Positions 34,278 through 46,625 of a DNA stretch of 64,000 bases are shown piece by piece (within the stretch, counting starts at the first letter, position 1; every line of letters starts with the position of its first letter). Made by a program: the position numbers and the translations under genes. Source of the stretch: Clavulina sp. PMI_390 (lineage: Eukaryota > Basidiomycota > Agaricomycetes > Cantharellales > Hydnaceae). The notes under the pieces were generated by a model. That model searched no databases. It was not told the origin of the DNA and saw nothing but the letters and a program-made list of their open reading frames with translations. Location of the stretch: assembly GCA_015039315.1 (NCBI GenBank), contig WIDE01000023.1, forward strand, positions 196,363 to 260,362, written 5' to 3'.

Positions 34278-35438
34278 GGCGATTAGTTATCGATCACCGA
34301 GTCAATGTGCCGCTGAAAAAGCGGTGCAGCAATCAGTATCAACGGTGAGGGAGGGGATGGAGAGGAGAGAGAGAAAGCTCACAATGACCCTCAGGCACCG
34401 CCCAAACTTTATAGTCTGATTTGTTGGAGGGTGGATGAGGAGAAAGTCGGAGTCACGAAGCCGTGAAATATATTTGGAGTGAATGGCCATGATGGGGTTC
34501 TTAATAGCGATCTTCGCCATAACGCTGAATCGGCCAAGTCGGAGTCTCCTGTCCACAGATCAGAGCGGCATCTACGGGACCAGTTAGGAGAACGAGACCA
34601 ACGCGAGGGTGAAGGACATTGATGGGGGAGGCTGGGCGTTGGATCGCATGGATGTAGCCAAGCAGGGGAGCCGGATGCATCCGCTGGATGATCGACCACA
34701 CTATAGATAGTATCGTAATACTACTATTACAAGCGAGTCCATTGGATGGTACCTAGTGACCGAGTAACAAAACGACTCGCTCAGCTGAGCTCCTTGAATA
34801 GATGATGACAAATGCTTCTCAGACTCGACACTATGGCTTGTATTGGACGAGCTTTACCCACCCATTTACGAGCCACGATAGGTACAGCGTGAAAAGAAGA
34901 GACTTACATACATGGCAGGAGTGGACCACCCCAGCATCAGGCGCTCGCTGCGCAGAAGATTCCAAAAACCAATCATCTTGAATCGCGATCCTCCCATTTA
35001 CCGCGATCCGAGGGCCGCCGCGAGAAGAGGCTCAGCGTCATAACGACGAATCAAAACAGATGCCTGTTTTATCCATCTAATCCAATCGGCACAGAATGCC
35101 TGAACGATTTCATTCTGCAGAGAACGCTTCCGCTACCGCAAGCGCCCAGCCAAAACATATATCACCTCCAATTCAGATATTCAGTTGCTATCAAAGCACG
35201 CCCATCCCCAAGCTTAACGAGCGGTAGTGGGGTTTGAAATTCTAAATCGACGCAGTCTTATTCGCTATTTCACATGGTAGTAAATCGGCCCCGCCAGACC
35301 GACACGGAAGTGCCAATCCTTGCATGTGGATGTGTGGAGTCAGCGCGCAAAGCTTCGAAGAATAAGAGACTTTTGATAGTATCATGATACAAAATCGAGG
35401 CTCCTCCTAATTGATAGGATGCCGCCATATTATTCCAA
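34278..35438. other. Region upstream of the dioxygenase, no confident gene
   Basis: On the minus strand, MIGFWNLLRSERLMLGWST (near 34975) followed by a GTAAGT donor, and a later frame LLGYIHAIQRPASPINVL, look slightly protein-like. They do not join into a clean model and match no family I know. The DNA just upstream of 34277 includes the dioxygenase promoter and 5' UTR. Nothing else is seen. Confidence 0.4.
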
Positions 35439-36893
35439 TCAGAAATACTGAATATCGACCGCTTCCCTACTGCTGCCCAAGACGAGCTGCAGCCCTCGTC
35501 CACACCATGGAGTGGGAGCCCGAGAGCGATCTGTTACCACTGCTGTGCCGAGCCCTGTTTCAGGCTCGTTTGAAGATTCGGAGTTGCTGCCATGATGGAC
35601 TCCGTGCCCGAAGAAGATGTATCCTGGGATGTATCGATCGATGAACCTGATGATATACGTCAGTCCACATCACACAAGGTCCGTGCGGTATCACCAAGCC
35701 TAGACTCACGACTTGACTTGCTCATCGGTCATCCCTCGACCGCCATTCTTCGCTTTCATGGAATGCTCTTGTTCAAGTCTCCACTGATAAATCAATGAGT
35801 ACGGAGTTGAAGGCGGGGGAGCAAGCTGGTTTATTCCACGAGAGTCGAGAGGTGAGATATTTCCCCAGCGTACGCGGGGAACTCTAATGAGCTACGCTGA
35901 ATCACTCACTTGCACAAAGCCGCCTGAGAAATACGGGTAAACCTGCTCAACATAATCCCCTAGCAAGCCATTGACCTGCTCAATGTCTTCGAATGCAAGG
36001 CCAAGTCGTGTAACAACCTCCCTCTGTAAGGTTCCTTCCATCCTCACATGCTGCTCTGCCTCAGAGTCCGAGAAGAGCACCCGCCATTGAGCGAGTAGCT
36101 TTTCAGGTGAAAGTGGATAGAAACCCATACACCAGCCCTCAAGAATGACGACATCTAACGGGCCAGTAAGGGTATCTGATTCGGGTAGGCGATCTCCCTG
36201 GCCGCTATGCATGCTCTTATCGTATCGAGGGATCTGGACTGTCCGCGGCACCACCGGATCGGAAGAAGGGATATTAGTATGGTTTCCATTATCCTGCTGC
36301 AAGGCTGGCCCTGTCGACGCTGGTTCGTCATTGATATGATAGAGAGCATTGAGAACTTGAGCAAGGAGTGGGACGTCATGGGTTCCGGGCAGGCCACGGC
36401 CTTTGAGGAGGACATTTGTCTTCTCTTGTCCATCCGGAGTGGATACCGTAGGAGATGATGAAGGGGTAGATGGGCCAAACGCCAGTTGCGTCATAGCCTC
36501 ATGAGGGAGGTAGAAGTCATCCAACGAGAGCACAGCCAGGGAAATCTGGGAGGGGCTCGATGAGGCAGCATCAGATTTGGCCGAAACGAGAGCAGGTGTG
36601 GTATCAATCGTCGGCTCTTGTGGTCGGGAAAGTGAGTCAAGCAGCGCGTTTGTGAGCGTTGTCTTGCCAATCCCCTGGGGTCCTTGCAAGCCAATAAACA
36701 GTGGCGGAGGACGGGAGACCTCGATCAAGCTACCATGTCCAAGTTTTGTGGAGGATCCCAGCTTCCTTGACGAAGTCGCCCTGTGTTGCGCGAGGAGGTT
36801 GCTAATGTGGCCAGAGATGGCGGCGATCTTATTCAGGGAGGGAGATCGCTTCGTGACAGCAACGGACGCCATCTTTACAGTGGAGTCAGTCAT
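35439..36893 (-). CDS. TDA10: Tda10-like ATP-binding P-loop kinase (glycerate-kinase-like)
   Basis: The ATG at 36893 (MTDSTVKMASVAVTK) is the first in frame; a TTG lies 12 nt upstream. The Walker A loop is in FIGLQGPQGIGKTTLTNALL, the second acidic motif in AVLSLDDFYLPHEAM, then LKGRGLPGTHDVPLL, IPRYDKSMHSGQGDR and VVILEGWCMGFYPL. After GGFVQ a GTGAGT donor leads to QWRLEQEHSMKAKNGGRGMT and a last exon FIDRYIPGYIFFGHGV, ending at 35439. These motifs follow yeast Tda10 and plant glycerate kinase in order. Fungi use relatives as small-molecule kinases of poorly known substrate; D-glycerate is possible. A low-complexity insert (SSSPSQ, then SSSPTVSTPDGQ) is peculiar to this protein. It is divergent from the MBOAT gene at 37340, sharing a promoter of about 450 bp. 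Confidence 0.85.
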
Positions 36894-37339
36894 CCAGATG
36901 CTCAAGGGAGACCATGGAGAAAGCGATAATAACCCTGAGGCATTAACTCTTGTTTGTCACTTGCGAGGACGGGAATGACTCATATCAAACCGTGGGAGAA
37001 GCCAGGACACACAACCTCGACCACGAAGTCGACACTCACCCTGTTCACTTCTTCGTAGCAATACATTGTTTGCCCTTTATTCCTTCCTACCACGCTCTGA
37101 AGATGGAATCCACGAAGATATCCTACAATCTCTCCGTCAAAACTTAGTTGGTTCACGTCTCGTTTTCTGACGTCAACTGCATGCCAGGGGCAGATTTGCC
37201 ATGGGCGCTAGCGGCCCCGTACCACATTTCCAATTTTTGCTACTTTATTGACATCAGGCGCTATGCCGACCTCTTCAACATCTTTGCCATTGCCCGCTAC
37301 AGCTGAACCTTCAGTCAAGCCGTTCGAAGAGTGTCGTCC

Positions 37340-38858
37340 ATGATAGGATCTCTCTACGAGTCTGCTCTCTATTTCTTCAACGCCTTGATTCCACCTCCGC
37401 ACAGACGAGTCCCCCGCGATGCTCAATACGCATGGTTCTATGGCCTGACGCTCTTCCTGCTCGTGTTGATGGCTGGACTCGCTCGTCGGCGAGGAACGTG
37501 GCTGATGCGGCTAGCTCTGTTTCCATTTGCCATGGCCGCGATGCTACAGTTCATTTATGGGTTCTTTTCTGACGAAGAACCAGTCAATCGAGCGTTTGGT
37601 TCGTTCACTGCCAACCTTATTACGAATCGGAAGAATAAACTGATTGGGATTTTGGCGGATAGGGACTTGGGGGTTACAGCTTGCCCTCAAACTAATCGAA
37701 TATGTTCACTCCCCCGAACCGACCCTCAAGCTCTCAGAGATACAGAAAGAGAAAGGCAGTGACAAGCCACAGTCTCATTCCTCCAGGTCCCTCCTACTCT
37801 CACCGCTCTACTTTCTGTATGACGGATTGGAGCTTATATTCACATTTCGTGGATTCGACTGGCAATTCGGCGCAGAAACAGGTGTTCGGAAACCTCCCCA
37901 ATGGCTCAATACCAAGTCCCGCCCCCGCTTCGTGCTGCATGTCATCATTGTCATCATCCGAGACTCGCTAATATGTGACGTCGCTCAAACTGTCATTCAA
38001 ACGGTTGGGCTCGGTGGTACCGAGCGGCGATCTATGTTTAGTTTTGGAGGGGGCAATATCCTTGCCAAGTATTCCATCTCCACTAGCCTGCACATCCTAA
38101 GCGGCGTGGTCATTGTTTATGGTGGGATAGGAGATGCTCATGTTTGAATCAATTCACAACTCATTGACCATTTTTGTCTCTTCGCTTTAGGGCTGGAGAT
38201 GATGTATCTCATGTGTGCCTTGATCGGGGTTCTATTCTGTGGCTCAGAACCCACAAGTTGGCTGCCTCTTGTCGAGAAACCCTGGATAAGCACCTCGTTG
38301 CACGACCTGTGGGGACGACGCTGGCACCAGTTGTTCAGGCGCTCGTTCCTTCTGGTGGGCGGATACCCACTTGCTGTGATCGTGCGCTTGTTTTTGGTAC
38401 GGGACACTTCTACTACTGGGGCTGAAGCGAAGAAATCTTCGCTCAATCCGTCCGCCATTGCAATTGGGACATGCGTCGCTTCAGCAATGATCCACTACTG
38501 GGATTTTTACGCACTGTCTCACGGCACTATGCCTGGTTACCTGACGGTCGCGTTCTTCATCGCCCAAGGCGTCGGGCTCACTCTCGAACGAGAACTGAAG
38601 CGAGTCACGGGTAAGGTAGTAGGTGGATTTAGGGGCTGGTTATGGGTCTTTTTTTGGATGGTCGTGGTCGCGCAGCCTTTCAGTGAGTTCTTCTACAGAT
38701 CTGGCGCGCTCTTATTTCTGAATACTTTATTTCTATTTCTGGCTCACCCTGCAGTCGATTCTTGGCATCGCTTGGGCTTCCTTGACAAAGCAATAGTGCC
38801 TCCAGAGCTCAGCCCTATGCACCACTTTGTGGTTCCTTACATTCGAGAACACTTGTGA
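37340..38858 (+). CDS. Wax-synthase-like membrane O-acyltransferase (MBOAT_2 family), copy 1
   Basis: The ATG at 37340 (MIGSLYESALYFFNAL) gives a polytopic membrane protein in four exons. Hydrophobic helices include WFYGLTLFLLVLMAGLARR and LHVIIVIIRDSLICDVAQT. Family motifs are FRGFDWQFG, SFGGGNILAKYSISTSLHIL, WISTSLHDLWGRRWHQLFRR and SAMIHYWDFYA, whose His in a membrane segment is the likely catalytic residue, followed by HGTMPGYLTVAFFIAQG. Wax-synthase-domain enzymes transfer acyl groups from acyl-CoA to an alcohol; fungal members also acetylate terpenoids and meroterpenoids. The intron near 38685 is in frame and could be read through, but the paralogues splice there. The substrate is not deducible. 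Confidence 0.83.
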
Positions 38859-38986
38859 GCATCAATGTAAATGCCATCTATCACTTCATCATATTTCACC
38901 TCTTCCATCGCTATGGTTCGATGCACCCTGTCTATGCCATTCAATGTCCATAATCCCATACACGTTGCCCTATCTCCCATGAATCT

Positions 38987-39296
38987 CTAGATTTGGGCCG
39001 GAGAGATGGCCCACAATGGCATGTCGATTTCCGGATCTGCTCCTGCTGTGGTCCTTTCTCCACGCTCTGCCGTTATGAATGTCCTGGTAATTTCCAATGC
39101 TAATGATTCCGCGCCTGAAGCCTGAGGATGATCCACCCTCATGCCGTTACCAAATTGCCAATGCCAATCCCTTGGCACTATAGCCACTTCGGCGGTTGAT
39201 ATCCGAAAGATCTGCACAAAAAAAGCTTCGACGACGACGTCTGGGGAAGTCTCCTCGTCCTCCACTCGTACTCGGCTGATAACTCGAGTCCGGGAG
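38987..39296 (-). CDS. Coding-like terminal exon of an unassigned minus-strand gene
   Basis: After a CCTAG acceptor at 39297 an open frame of about 100 codons reads as real protein: VRVEDEETSPDVVVEAFFVQ, STAEVAIVPRDWHWQFGNG, LALEITRTFITAERGERTT, ending WAISPAQI and TAG at 38987. The upstream exons are not clear. Pieces further up (39317-39841, hydrophobic; 39852-40060, MAVDHPAPSYHIVLLNSIRP) may belong to it, to 3' DNA of the zinc-finger gene, or to nothing. I do not recognise a family. Confidence 0.35.
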
Positions 39297-40148
39297 CTAG
39301 GACAAATACAATCAATTTACAAACTCCAGCGCGCTTCAAGGTGGAGGCATGCGAGAAGTGAAGGGCTGAAAAACAGCAAGTACATAATGGACAGGTGGTA
39401 GACTGCAACTTCCAAGATAATCACGGCCAAGGGAAGGGGGTGATTAGCGATGGGCCTGTAGCAGAAAATCGTAGGGAGCGCTGGGCAAGAAATATAGGGG
39501 TGCGGGGAATATTTTGGTACGAGAAACCTCCCCAAAGGAGGGGAAGTATCTATCAAAGAATAGACTAATAAGGACACCAGTACGTTGAAAGAAGCGCGCG
39601 GAAGCCACATGCCCTCAGTGCGTGTGTCCGAGGTGACTGACGCGACAGTAAAAAGAAGATAGGATACTGGGTAGGTACTGAGAAAAGAGAAGAGTGTGGG
39701 GTTCTGGTCAATCGTGTTCCCTCCATGAGATGAGCAAAAATGGAGAAGCTGGACAAGAATGCTGGTACAGGTGGGGGGATGATAAGAGGGGTGGCGAAAT
39801 AAATAGTGCGAATGACCCCAAACAAGGATAAAAAGAGGCAAAAGAAAGGGATCAGATGACAGTCAACCCTGTCACTGCCTCGTTGGAAGCCATAAACTGC
39901 GCGGACAAATGGAAAGCCGCGGAAATTAAGAGAGTGGCCATACTCACATAGACACGCAAAATGTGATAGATACGGATAACCGGGCGAATAGAGTTAAGTA
40001 GCACAATGTGATAGCTTGGAGCTGGGTGATCAACGGCCATTTGGGATGACCATGGTCTTCGCGCCTGCACGGTAGGAGGATTACGGGTAAAAACGAGAGT
40101 CTAGGCTCCGATCATCACCCGAACGTCAAGAGCGCAGATCACACTCGA
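39297..40148. other. Spacer with weak coding signals between the orphan exon and the zinc-finger gene
   Basis: A 45-65-residue two-exon frame can be drawn on the minus strand (MAVDHPAPSYHIVLLNS, then FMASNEAVTGLTVI), but it has no known relative and might be part of the zinc-finger transcript. A hydrophobic 174-codon frame at 39317-39841 looks like T/C-rich noncoding DNA read in frame. Confidence 0.3.
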
Positions 40149-41683
40149 TCAAAAAAAAGGTCGCGTAGAGTGGCTTGGGCGGGAGCTCGAAGGAGAAGAT
40201 GAGGTGAAGGTGGTGCTATAGATAGGGCCGCTCCTCTCAGGGATGTAGGGTGGATTGAGGAAGGGAGGGTAGTCTGGTGTATTGTTGGGGGAGGTCAGAG
40301 GCGATACGTATCCCATCTGTGATTCGTACTCGGGCGATAGGACGACGCTCAGGCTTGGGAGTTGCTGAGGAAACCGCTCATGTTTCGTCCTACCGAATCT
40401 CGGGGTAGCACCTCGGAACGAAGATGAAACAGGGGGGCCGTCAAGAATCTGTATCTCATCGTCGTCGCTTTCAATCTTGACCGGAGACTGTGGCTGACTG
40501 CGATGGTGGGTAGCAGGGATGTCGGAAGGAACGGTAAAAGAAGGAGGATGAGATATTTGATCTGCAGTGCTTGTGCGGTAGCGTATCCTAGTTGCCCCCC
40601 TAGCCTTAGGCCCCACCCTCCAATCCAGCGACAAAGGGGACGTAGGGGATTCGGGAGATGGTAGCGACCACTCTGGCTCTCGAATCCCGCCCATCGGGCT
40701 CGTAAGATGCAAGATTGGTCTCTCCTCGCTGATTGAGACGGACGACGGAGCCAATGGATCACCAGGATGCCTTAAGATGAGCGGAGGCGCGGCTACTACC
40801 GTTGGAGTCAGTCGATGGGACGGTTCGTCGGCGCAAGCCTCCCAAGACCTAGGCAACTTGGTGCCATCTATATCAATCTCGAGCTGTAGAGCATGTGTCG
40901 GCGTTCCGGGAGGCGATGGCATCGACTCAAAAGTAAACCCGGTAGCGGCTGATAGATCGTGAGAGTGGTGATGGCGAGACAAAGGGGGCCAAGTGACTAC
41001 ACGTTAACCAGAGTGGAAAAGGGTCCAGTGGTAGAACACGTACTCCTACAATTCTTCGCATGGCGTCGCGCATTACTCGCAATGGAGAAGAGCTTCCTAC
41101 ACGACTGGCATTGGAATGCTGTCCACGATTGTCGCCAATGTGTTTCCATTCTCAGATCACTGACTCGCTCTCAAAGATAGCTGAAGTATTGACACTCACG
41201 CTTTTCACCCGTGTGCTTGCGCACATGTTGGGCGAGCGAGCTCGGCCGTTCAAATGACGACGAACAATCCTGACAAAAGTAAATTTTATTGCGTGGTGGA
41301 CGGACGCGTTTGGGACCTCGTCGCGGCTCTAGGTCCGATATAGAGCCGTCACTACTGCAATGGTCATGAAAGTCAACGGTAGCCTAGTGAGCGGGTTTGC
41401 CTGGACATTAGCCCTCGTAAAAACTACAATATTGAAGGGATCACACAAAACGCACATGACACTCTATAGTCGCTGGTGTATCTTGAACCTCAGGGGGGCT
41501 GGGAACGCCCTTAGCTAAATTTACAGAATGAGGGGCAATAGATGCAGCATCTTCGCGCACAGGGTCCCAGAAAGTACGGAGAGTGTTTGCAAGAGGATGA
41601 GGATGGTGGTGCACGGAGTGCGGATTGCTGTGCGTGGCCGAAACCTGGCAGCAGAAGTTGGGGGGAGGGTGACTAGGATGCAT
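40149..41683 (-). CDS. C2H2 zinc-finger transcription factor
   Basis: Four exons. The first (41683, MHPSHPPPNFCCQV) is His/Pro-rich. The second encodes PRRGPKRVRPPRNKIYFCQD and then a classical finger, CQDCSSSFERPSSLAQHVRK followed by HTGEK. The third gives a second finger, FQCQSCRKLFSIASNARRHA with KNC, so its last ligand is Cys rather than His (C2HC). The long last exon (to 40149) is Ser/Pro-rich and disordered, with an acidic SDDDEIQIL patch that could activate or recruit. Two adjacent fingers with a TGEK linker indicate sequence-specific DNA binding. The donor after the first exon (FV, GTGATC) is not ideal, so that junction is provisional. It is divergent from the gene at 42062. Confidence 0.78.
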
Positions 41684-42061
41684 AACAGCTCGACGGATGC
41701 TAGTCTGGAGAAGTTCTGGGCTTTGATAGATATAGGCTGGATGGCCTGCTTCTCGACGAGTACAAAAGCAGCCGGAGGCCGAGTATGGATTAATGAACTT
41801 CTGATTTCATTTATTCGATGAATCCGTTCAGAAGGTTCTTCTTGCAGTTCATGGGCACGCTAGTTTGCAAAGCTTATTTTTGTTGGTTGGTAGGGGAATT
41901 CTACGCCACTGTATATCACGCAGACCAAAGAGGCTAGATAGAAAGATGAATAGGCCATTCAGAGTCTTTAAAGCCGGCTAGTCAATATCTTCGGGGTCGG
42001 GTGAATGGCTCTGCGCGATCGCGTGGACCACACCACTACCAAGTCAGAGAGACAATAAACA

Positions 42062-42421
42062 ATGCTATCAAAGAACCAAACGGGTATCAACATTCCGCCG
42101 ATGTCTTTGTCAGTGTCGTACGATTTAAGTGTTTCTGCTGAGGCACAAGCTCGAAAGCAGCCACCAGACACCTCCGCGGAGAAATCATTCTCATACGCGA
42201 TTGCTGAACCCACATCTCGGACAATTGCAGAAGTTGACACCTCGAATCGATATTACGCAGCGCTTTCCAAGGCCTTAAAAGACGCTACCAAAGATGTGGG
42301 CGATCGCCTTACAGAATGGAGGGATGTTGTAGGGAGCGATGAAAAAGAGAAGGAGCGCACGGTCGCTGCTATGGCCCAAGCACGGAAGGCGGCCGATGAT
42401 TCTGAAGATGACGATCAGTGA
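42062..42421 (+). CDS. Small single-exon protein, possibly the Gon7 subunit of EKC/KEOPS
   Basis: An intronless 119-residue frame. After a short lead (a second Met is at residue 14) it reads MSLSVSYDLSVSAEAQ, then NRYYAALSKALKDATKDVGD and LTEWRDVVGSDEKEKER, ending in acidic DDSEDDDQ. A beta-type start, a YY-x-L helix and a WRDxVG segment followed by charged residues resemble fungal Gon7, the small accessory protein of the KEOPS complex that makes tRNA t6A. The similarity is one of layout and a few residues, so I give no symbol. It shares a 378-bp divergent promoter with the C2H2 factor gene. Confidence 0.5.
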   Translation: MLSKNQTGINIPPMSLSVSYDLSVSAEAQARKQPPDTSAEKSFSYAIAEPTSRTIAEVDTSNRYYAALSKALKDATKDVGDRLTEWRDVVGSDEKEKERTVAAMAQARKAADDSEDDDQ

Positions 42422-45400
42422 GGCAGATTTGGGCATCCTCATATGCATATACGCGCTAATCCGTAAGATTCAGGCCCGAATAGGCTCTGATTTCGTCTCA
42501 ATTGTTATACCTGGCCCTGGGTGTGCTCTTCACAGCGTCTGCACCCCCATCTGGAATCGGTCTGTGTTCTCATTCACCACATCCCCACCTTCCTGACCGG
42601 CTATAAATGCTATCAGATGCATTAATATACTCCTGGTAATCGGCCCCGCATGAGCATCATCATGGCTGCAGATCCTCTACCCGTGACCAAGCAGTTCCAC
42701 ATCTCCCACAATTTATGACATGTTTCGTGATATCTGATCTCGCGGCATGCTGAGAAATAACGGCCAGTGAATTTAAACTCGTAAATTTATCCATTTAGTA
42801 AGAGGCAGCCTTGGCAACTGATCCATTTCCTTCGAGTCCTACAAGTCTAGCTGGCTAGTCGCCTCTTCCATGTGGCCTATGATCTGCGTTGATTTGCCAT
42901 TCTACCTTCCAGCATCTCCTACGGGGTCCCACTGATGGCGTGCTTGCTGGCGATTCCCATTTCACCATGTCACGCTGCTCGCGTCTATTAAGGGACTCTC
43001 ATAGTCAGAAGCATCCTCTCAACTGGGTTTGGGCAAAGGTTTCGATCTTGCATCATGTCTATGTCGCGTCTCACTACCGGAAATTCGCCAATTTTGTCCA
43101 ACGTTGATCCTAGTCTAGGCCCTCCATAGGCATCCAGGCCTACGCTCGCCGCCAGGGCTAGAGTGCCGTTCCATGAATTGAGTGAGGAAATCACGGTTCA
43201 GAATAGCTTTTTGAATGGAGTTCAGAAGTGAGGGGTCGATCCACTATCATTCCTATTCTCTTGGCGCGACGGATCCGACTTACCGAAGAAGGAATGCTGC
43301 CTACCTGTATAGGAACTCCCTCTCCAGGACAGCCTCGTCAGTCGCCTTAAACTTATGGACTAGAAAAGCATGGATATCCAAGATCGATAGCGCTGGGCAA
43401 TGCCTTTACTCGAGACCATAAATTGCGAGCAACACGTTCACTGAGAAAGTACGGCATTGAATGGGTACTGAAAAGAGATTTGCAAAGTTTCCCGAGCAGC
43501 GTTTTTGACTTCTCGGCGCCACTGAAGAAGTGCGTCGAAAATTTCCCATCCCCAGCTGTCCGGCTCGTGTATTCTTCTCCCCTGTCAATGCCTCACAGTC
43601 ACATCTATGTGTCCTTCAATTACCAAATTTGCATAGTGTGCCTATATTAACTATTCCCTTGGGCAAATTCCGTACGAGCGGCGCAGAGCTTGGCGCTCAT
43701 CGTGCCATCCCAACATGGAGTGTGTGGGCTCGCTAACTTGTGTGGCGCATTTTGCGCACAACCCGCGTCAGTGCTGGCGAATTCCTCAACAGCGGATTCG
43801 CATCCCCATACGAGATATGATCGCTTGGCAGGAGGTTCAGCTTTGGAAAAGGGGGGAAGCCGCGAGCAATTCAATCCTCACGCTGTTGCGAATAGGGAAG
43901 GACTAGCATGGCGGAGTGTCTATTGGGAGGTGTGGGTGAACCCGAGAGTGGCGATTCGCAACTGTGTTAGAAGGAACGCGCGGTAATCAGCTATACTGGT
44001 CCATTTGAAGGCGCCGTAAAGATTATTCGTGTATGGATTGTGCGAGTTCTGAGCACATTGGACAAGATACTAACATTTAAGCCAATGAAGGTACTTAACT
44101 GACATACTGCCACCCCAAGGGTCGGCATGAAGGAGGGGGGGTGGGGGTGGGGGGCCTCGGGTATCAGCATCTGAAACCGTCGAACGGTCAATCAATCCTT
44201 AGAAGGGGAACCATTCAAACCATAGGCCTTTCTACTCTCCGAGGGAGGGGGTTTTGGAAATTACTGCCGATCCAATACTAACTCGTACTCAGAACGCGGA
44301 GGAGTCGGAGGTCGAACCCGCAGGCCCTGAGGGGCTCATACCGGCTGCTTTAGCCCCTCCTCCTCGAAAGTGATAGGCCATCCAGTGGGCGACAGGCGGT
44401 CTGGATCGTCCCCACATCTCCTTGTCTCCGCCCACAAGCTCAACTTCTTTGCAATGTTTAAATAACCACTGCTGAATTCATGGTTTGAATGTCTTATCAC
44501 AGTGCAGTTCGGAAGAAGGATTATCGAGGTCTCGAGTCCCCTCGACCCAGTCATTCGGCTTATCCCAGGAACCGAAGTAAGCCTAGATGCTCTAATCAAA
44601 TTTTTGCTTCTTGAGCTGATGGACATGCTGGCTTTCATTGGTCAGGTCGCGGATTGGGGGATACCCAGCTCGCGACAGCGGGAAGCTGGCAATGCAAACA
44701 TCCAGAACTCATTTAGATTTTGCTGATCGCGCTTCGCCAAGCTATTACCCCACTAAAAGCGTCAATCATGAGCATGTCACTGGACCTCGGCTGTGTGGGT
44801 GCAATTGTGATGGCATAGATTTACGGGAAGCTTCAGGGCGTGTGCGAATCGCAAAAGCATGTCACTAGACAAGTTTAATATTTATGTGTGTCCTATAGTG
44901 CATCCATGTTAATTTAGGCCGATCAGTGCACATTATGTTGCGACGAGAGCGGAAGCGTTCGTTCTCACGTGAGGACAAGCAGAAGGGTAGGAGACGACAT
45001 GCAGGCAGTTTGGAAGGGAGGTAAGCACCAAAGAAGTGGGAAACCTCGCCATGCACTTAGGGGATAGTGCAACTGCTCGTCTTCGCAGACGCGAAGATAA
45101 AATATTGAACTGCTATTCGATTTTTGGTCACCAAAGACTTCGGGGGTGTTCAGACACTGGCCCCTTTACCCCGTCACTTCTGACAGAGGCTGTCGGGTAA
45201 AGCGGGACACATGTCATATATCCGGATAGCTCGGAGATCCTCAAAGGGCAGCATGCATCAAGAGTGATCACACGAGTCAGCGGGATAACGCAACCAGGAG
45301 TGGCAAAGCTGATCAGGAGGAATCCCTCTAGCATGCGTGTGCCAGGCTCGGCGGAGGAGGTCTAGAATAGGAGATCTATTGATTGCTGAATAAACCGCAT

Positions 45401-46625
45401 CTTCCCGCAAATGGAACCACTACTTGGTTGTGGATGTCGCCTGAATACTCAGATCTCCACTCGCGCTCGATGGAAATCTCACCGGAACAGATTACCGCAG
45501 GCATCCCAAATTGGATGAATCTTTATCTATGGACGCGGATTGAAGGCTCCTCGACAAATGCTTTTCCCCGACTCGGGTGGTCATCCGTCAGCCGACCCGA
45601 TTCCGGTCCCTAAAGCCCTAGTGGTCCCCATGGCCTTCAACAGCCATTGCGAATGATGAGCCTGCGCGATATCTGAAATTCGGTGTTACGTGTGAGCATA
45701 AAAATGGGGTTGAGATCGTTTCACTCATGCGAAGATTATCGTGTCGGACAATCTGCGTCCACCAATAATAGCCACCCTTCCTGGCAGTTTCTCCTCGAAA
45801 ACCCATCAGACACTTAGGATAGCGACCACAAGTAAACATTTTTTGGGGGTAGCCGTATGACCATTGAGTGGATAGGATCCTGGTCATTAGTCCATACTTC
45901 GTAGCACATGCCAGTGCCTCGAACAGTAACGTGATTGACAAAAGAGATCGACAGTCGTGACAGATGTTAAGGGGCCTTCTACTCGGTTTTACGTAAGGAG
46001 TTTTATAATCATTCTCCTCAGGCTACCTCGGGGGTTGCTGAAAAATAAGACAAATAATTCGCAGTTATACTCAGGTAACGTCCGTTCCAATACACCGGCA
46101 CTATTGACGGCGAGCCACCCTCTGCTCCATTTCGCTCAGGGAAGACACTGAGGAAGTCGGAGAAATCTATGAGTGTCGCCAGAGTATCAAGTAATGGCTA
46201 TCGGGCCCAGCAATAGAGCTCGTTTGGCAGACAAGAAAATGCCATTCCTTGAGTTTGATAGTACGAAGTAGCGCGCTCAGGAACCATGGAGAGGAATAGG
46301 TCAGAGCAGATACTTCGCAGGGGATTTTGCGTAAAGTAAAAAGAATCAAGCATAACTAGACAGTTTGAGTCCTGATTCGCCTGACGTCAGGCGTGACTGT
46401 GACTGTAGCGCGATTATGTTTGACGCTGTTGATGTCCCGACTCGATTCCGCTCGAGGACTGAATGCACTGGTTCTCACCACAGCACCGCCAGAACGCGTC
46501 TACGGTTAAGACACAACTTTCGTAGCAACAGATACTCTAGGAGAGCTTCGAACGGCATTTTAAACTCCGTACAATCTTTGAGGCCCTTCAAGTGTGAGGG
46601 AGAAGCAACAGTTTGAAAGATACCT
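42422..46625. other. 4.2-kb gene-poor region
   Basis: No gene is supportable. Weak coding-like minus-strand pieces occur at about 43230-43100 (LLNSIQKAILNRDFLTQFME) and 45941-45730 (LLFEALACATKYGLMTRIL, with CGRYPKC), without starts, splice partners or known family. A G-rich strip lies at 44131-44158. I found no terminal repeats, target-site duplications or transposase motifs by eye. It may be decayed sequence or hold a noncoding transcript. Confidence 0.5.

Noticed and set aside
39317..39841. 174-codon hydrophobic minus-strand frame as a membrane protein
   Set aside because: The hydrophobicity comes from T/C-rich DNA; no conserved pattern, and the adjacent exon-like segment uses another frame.
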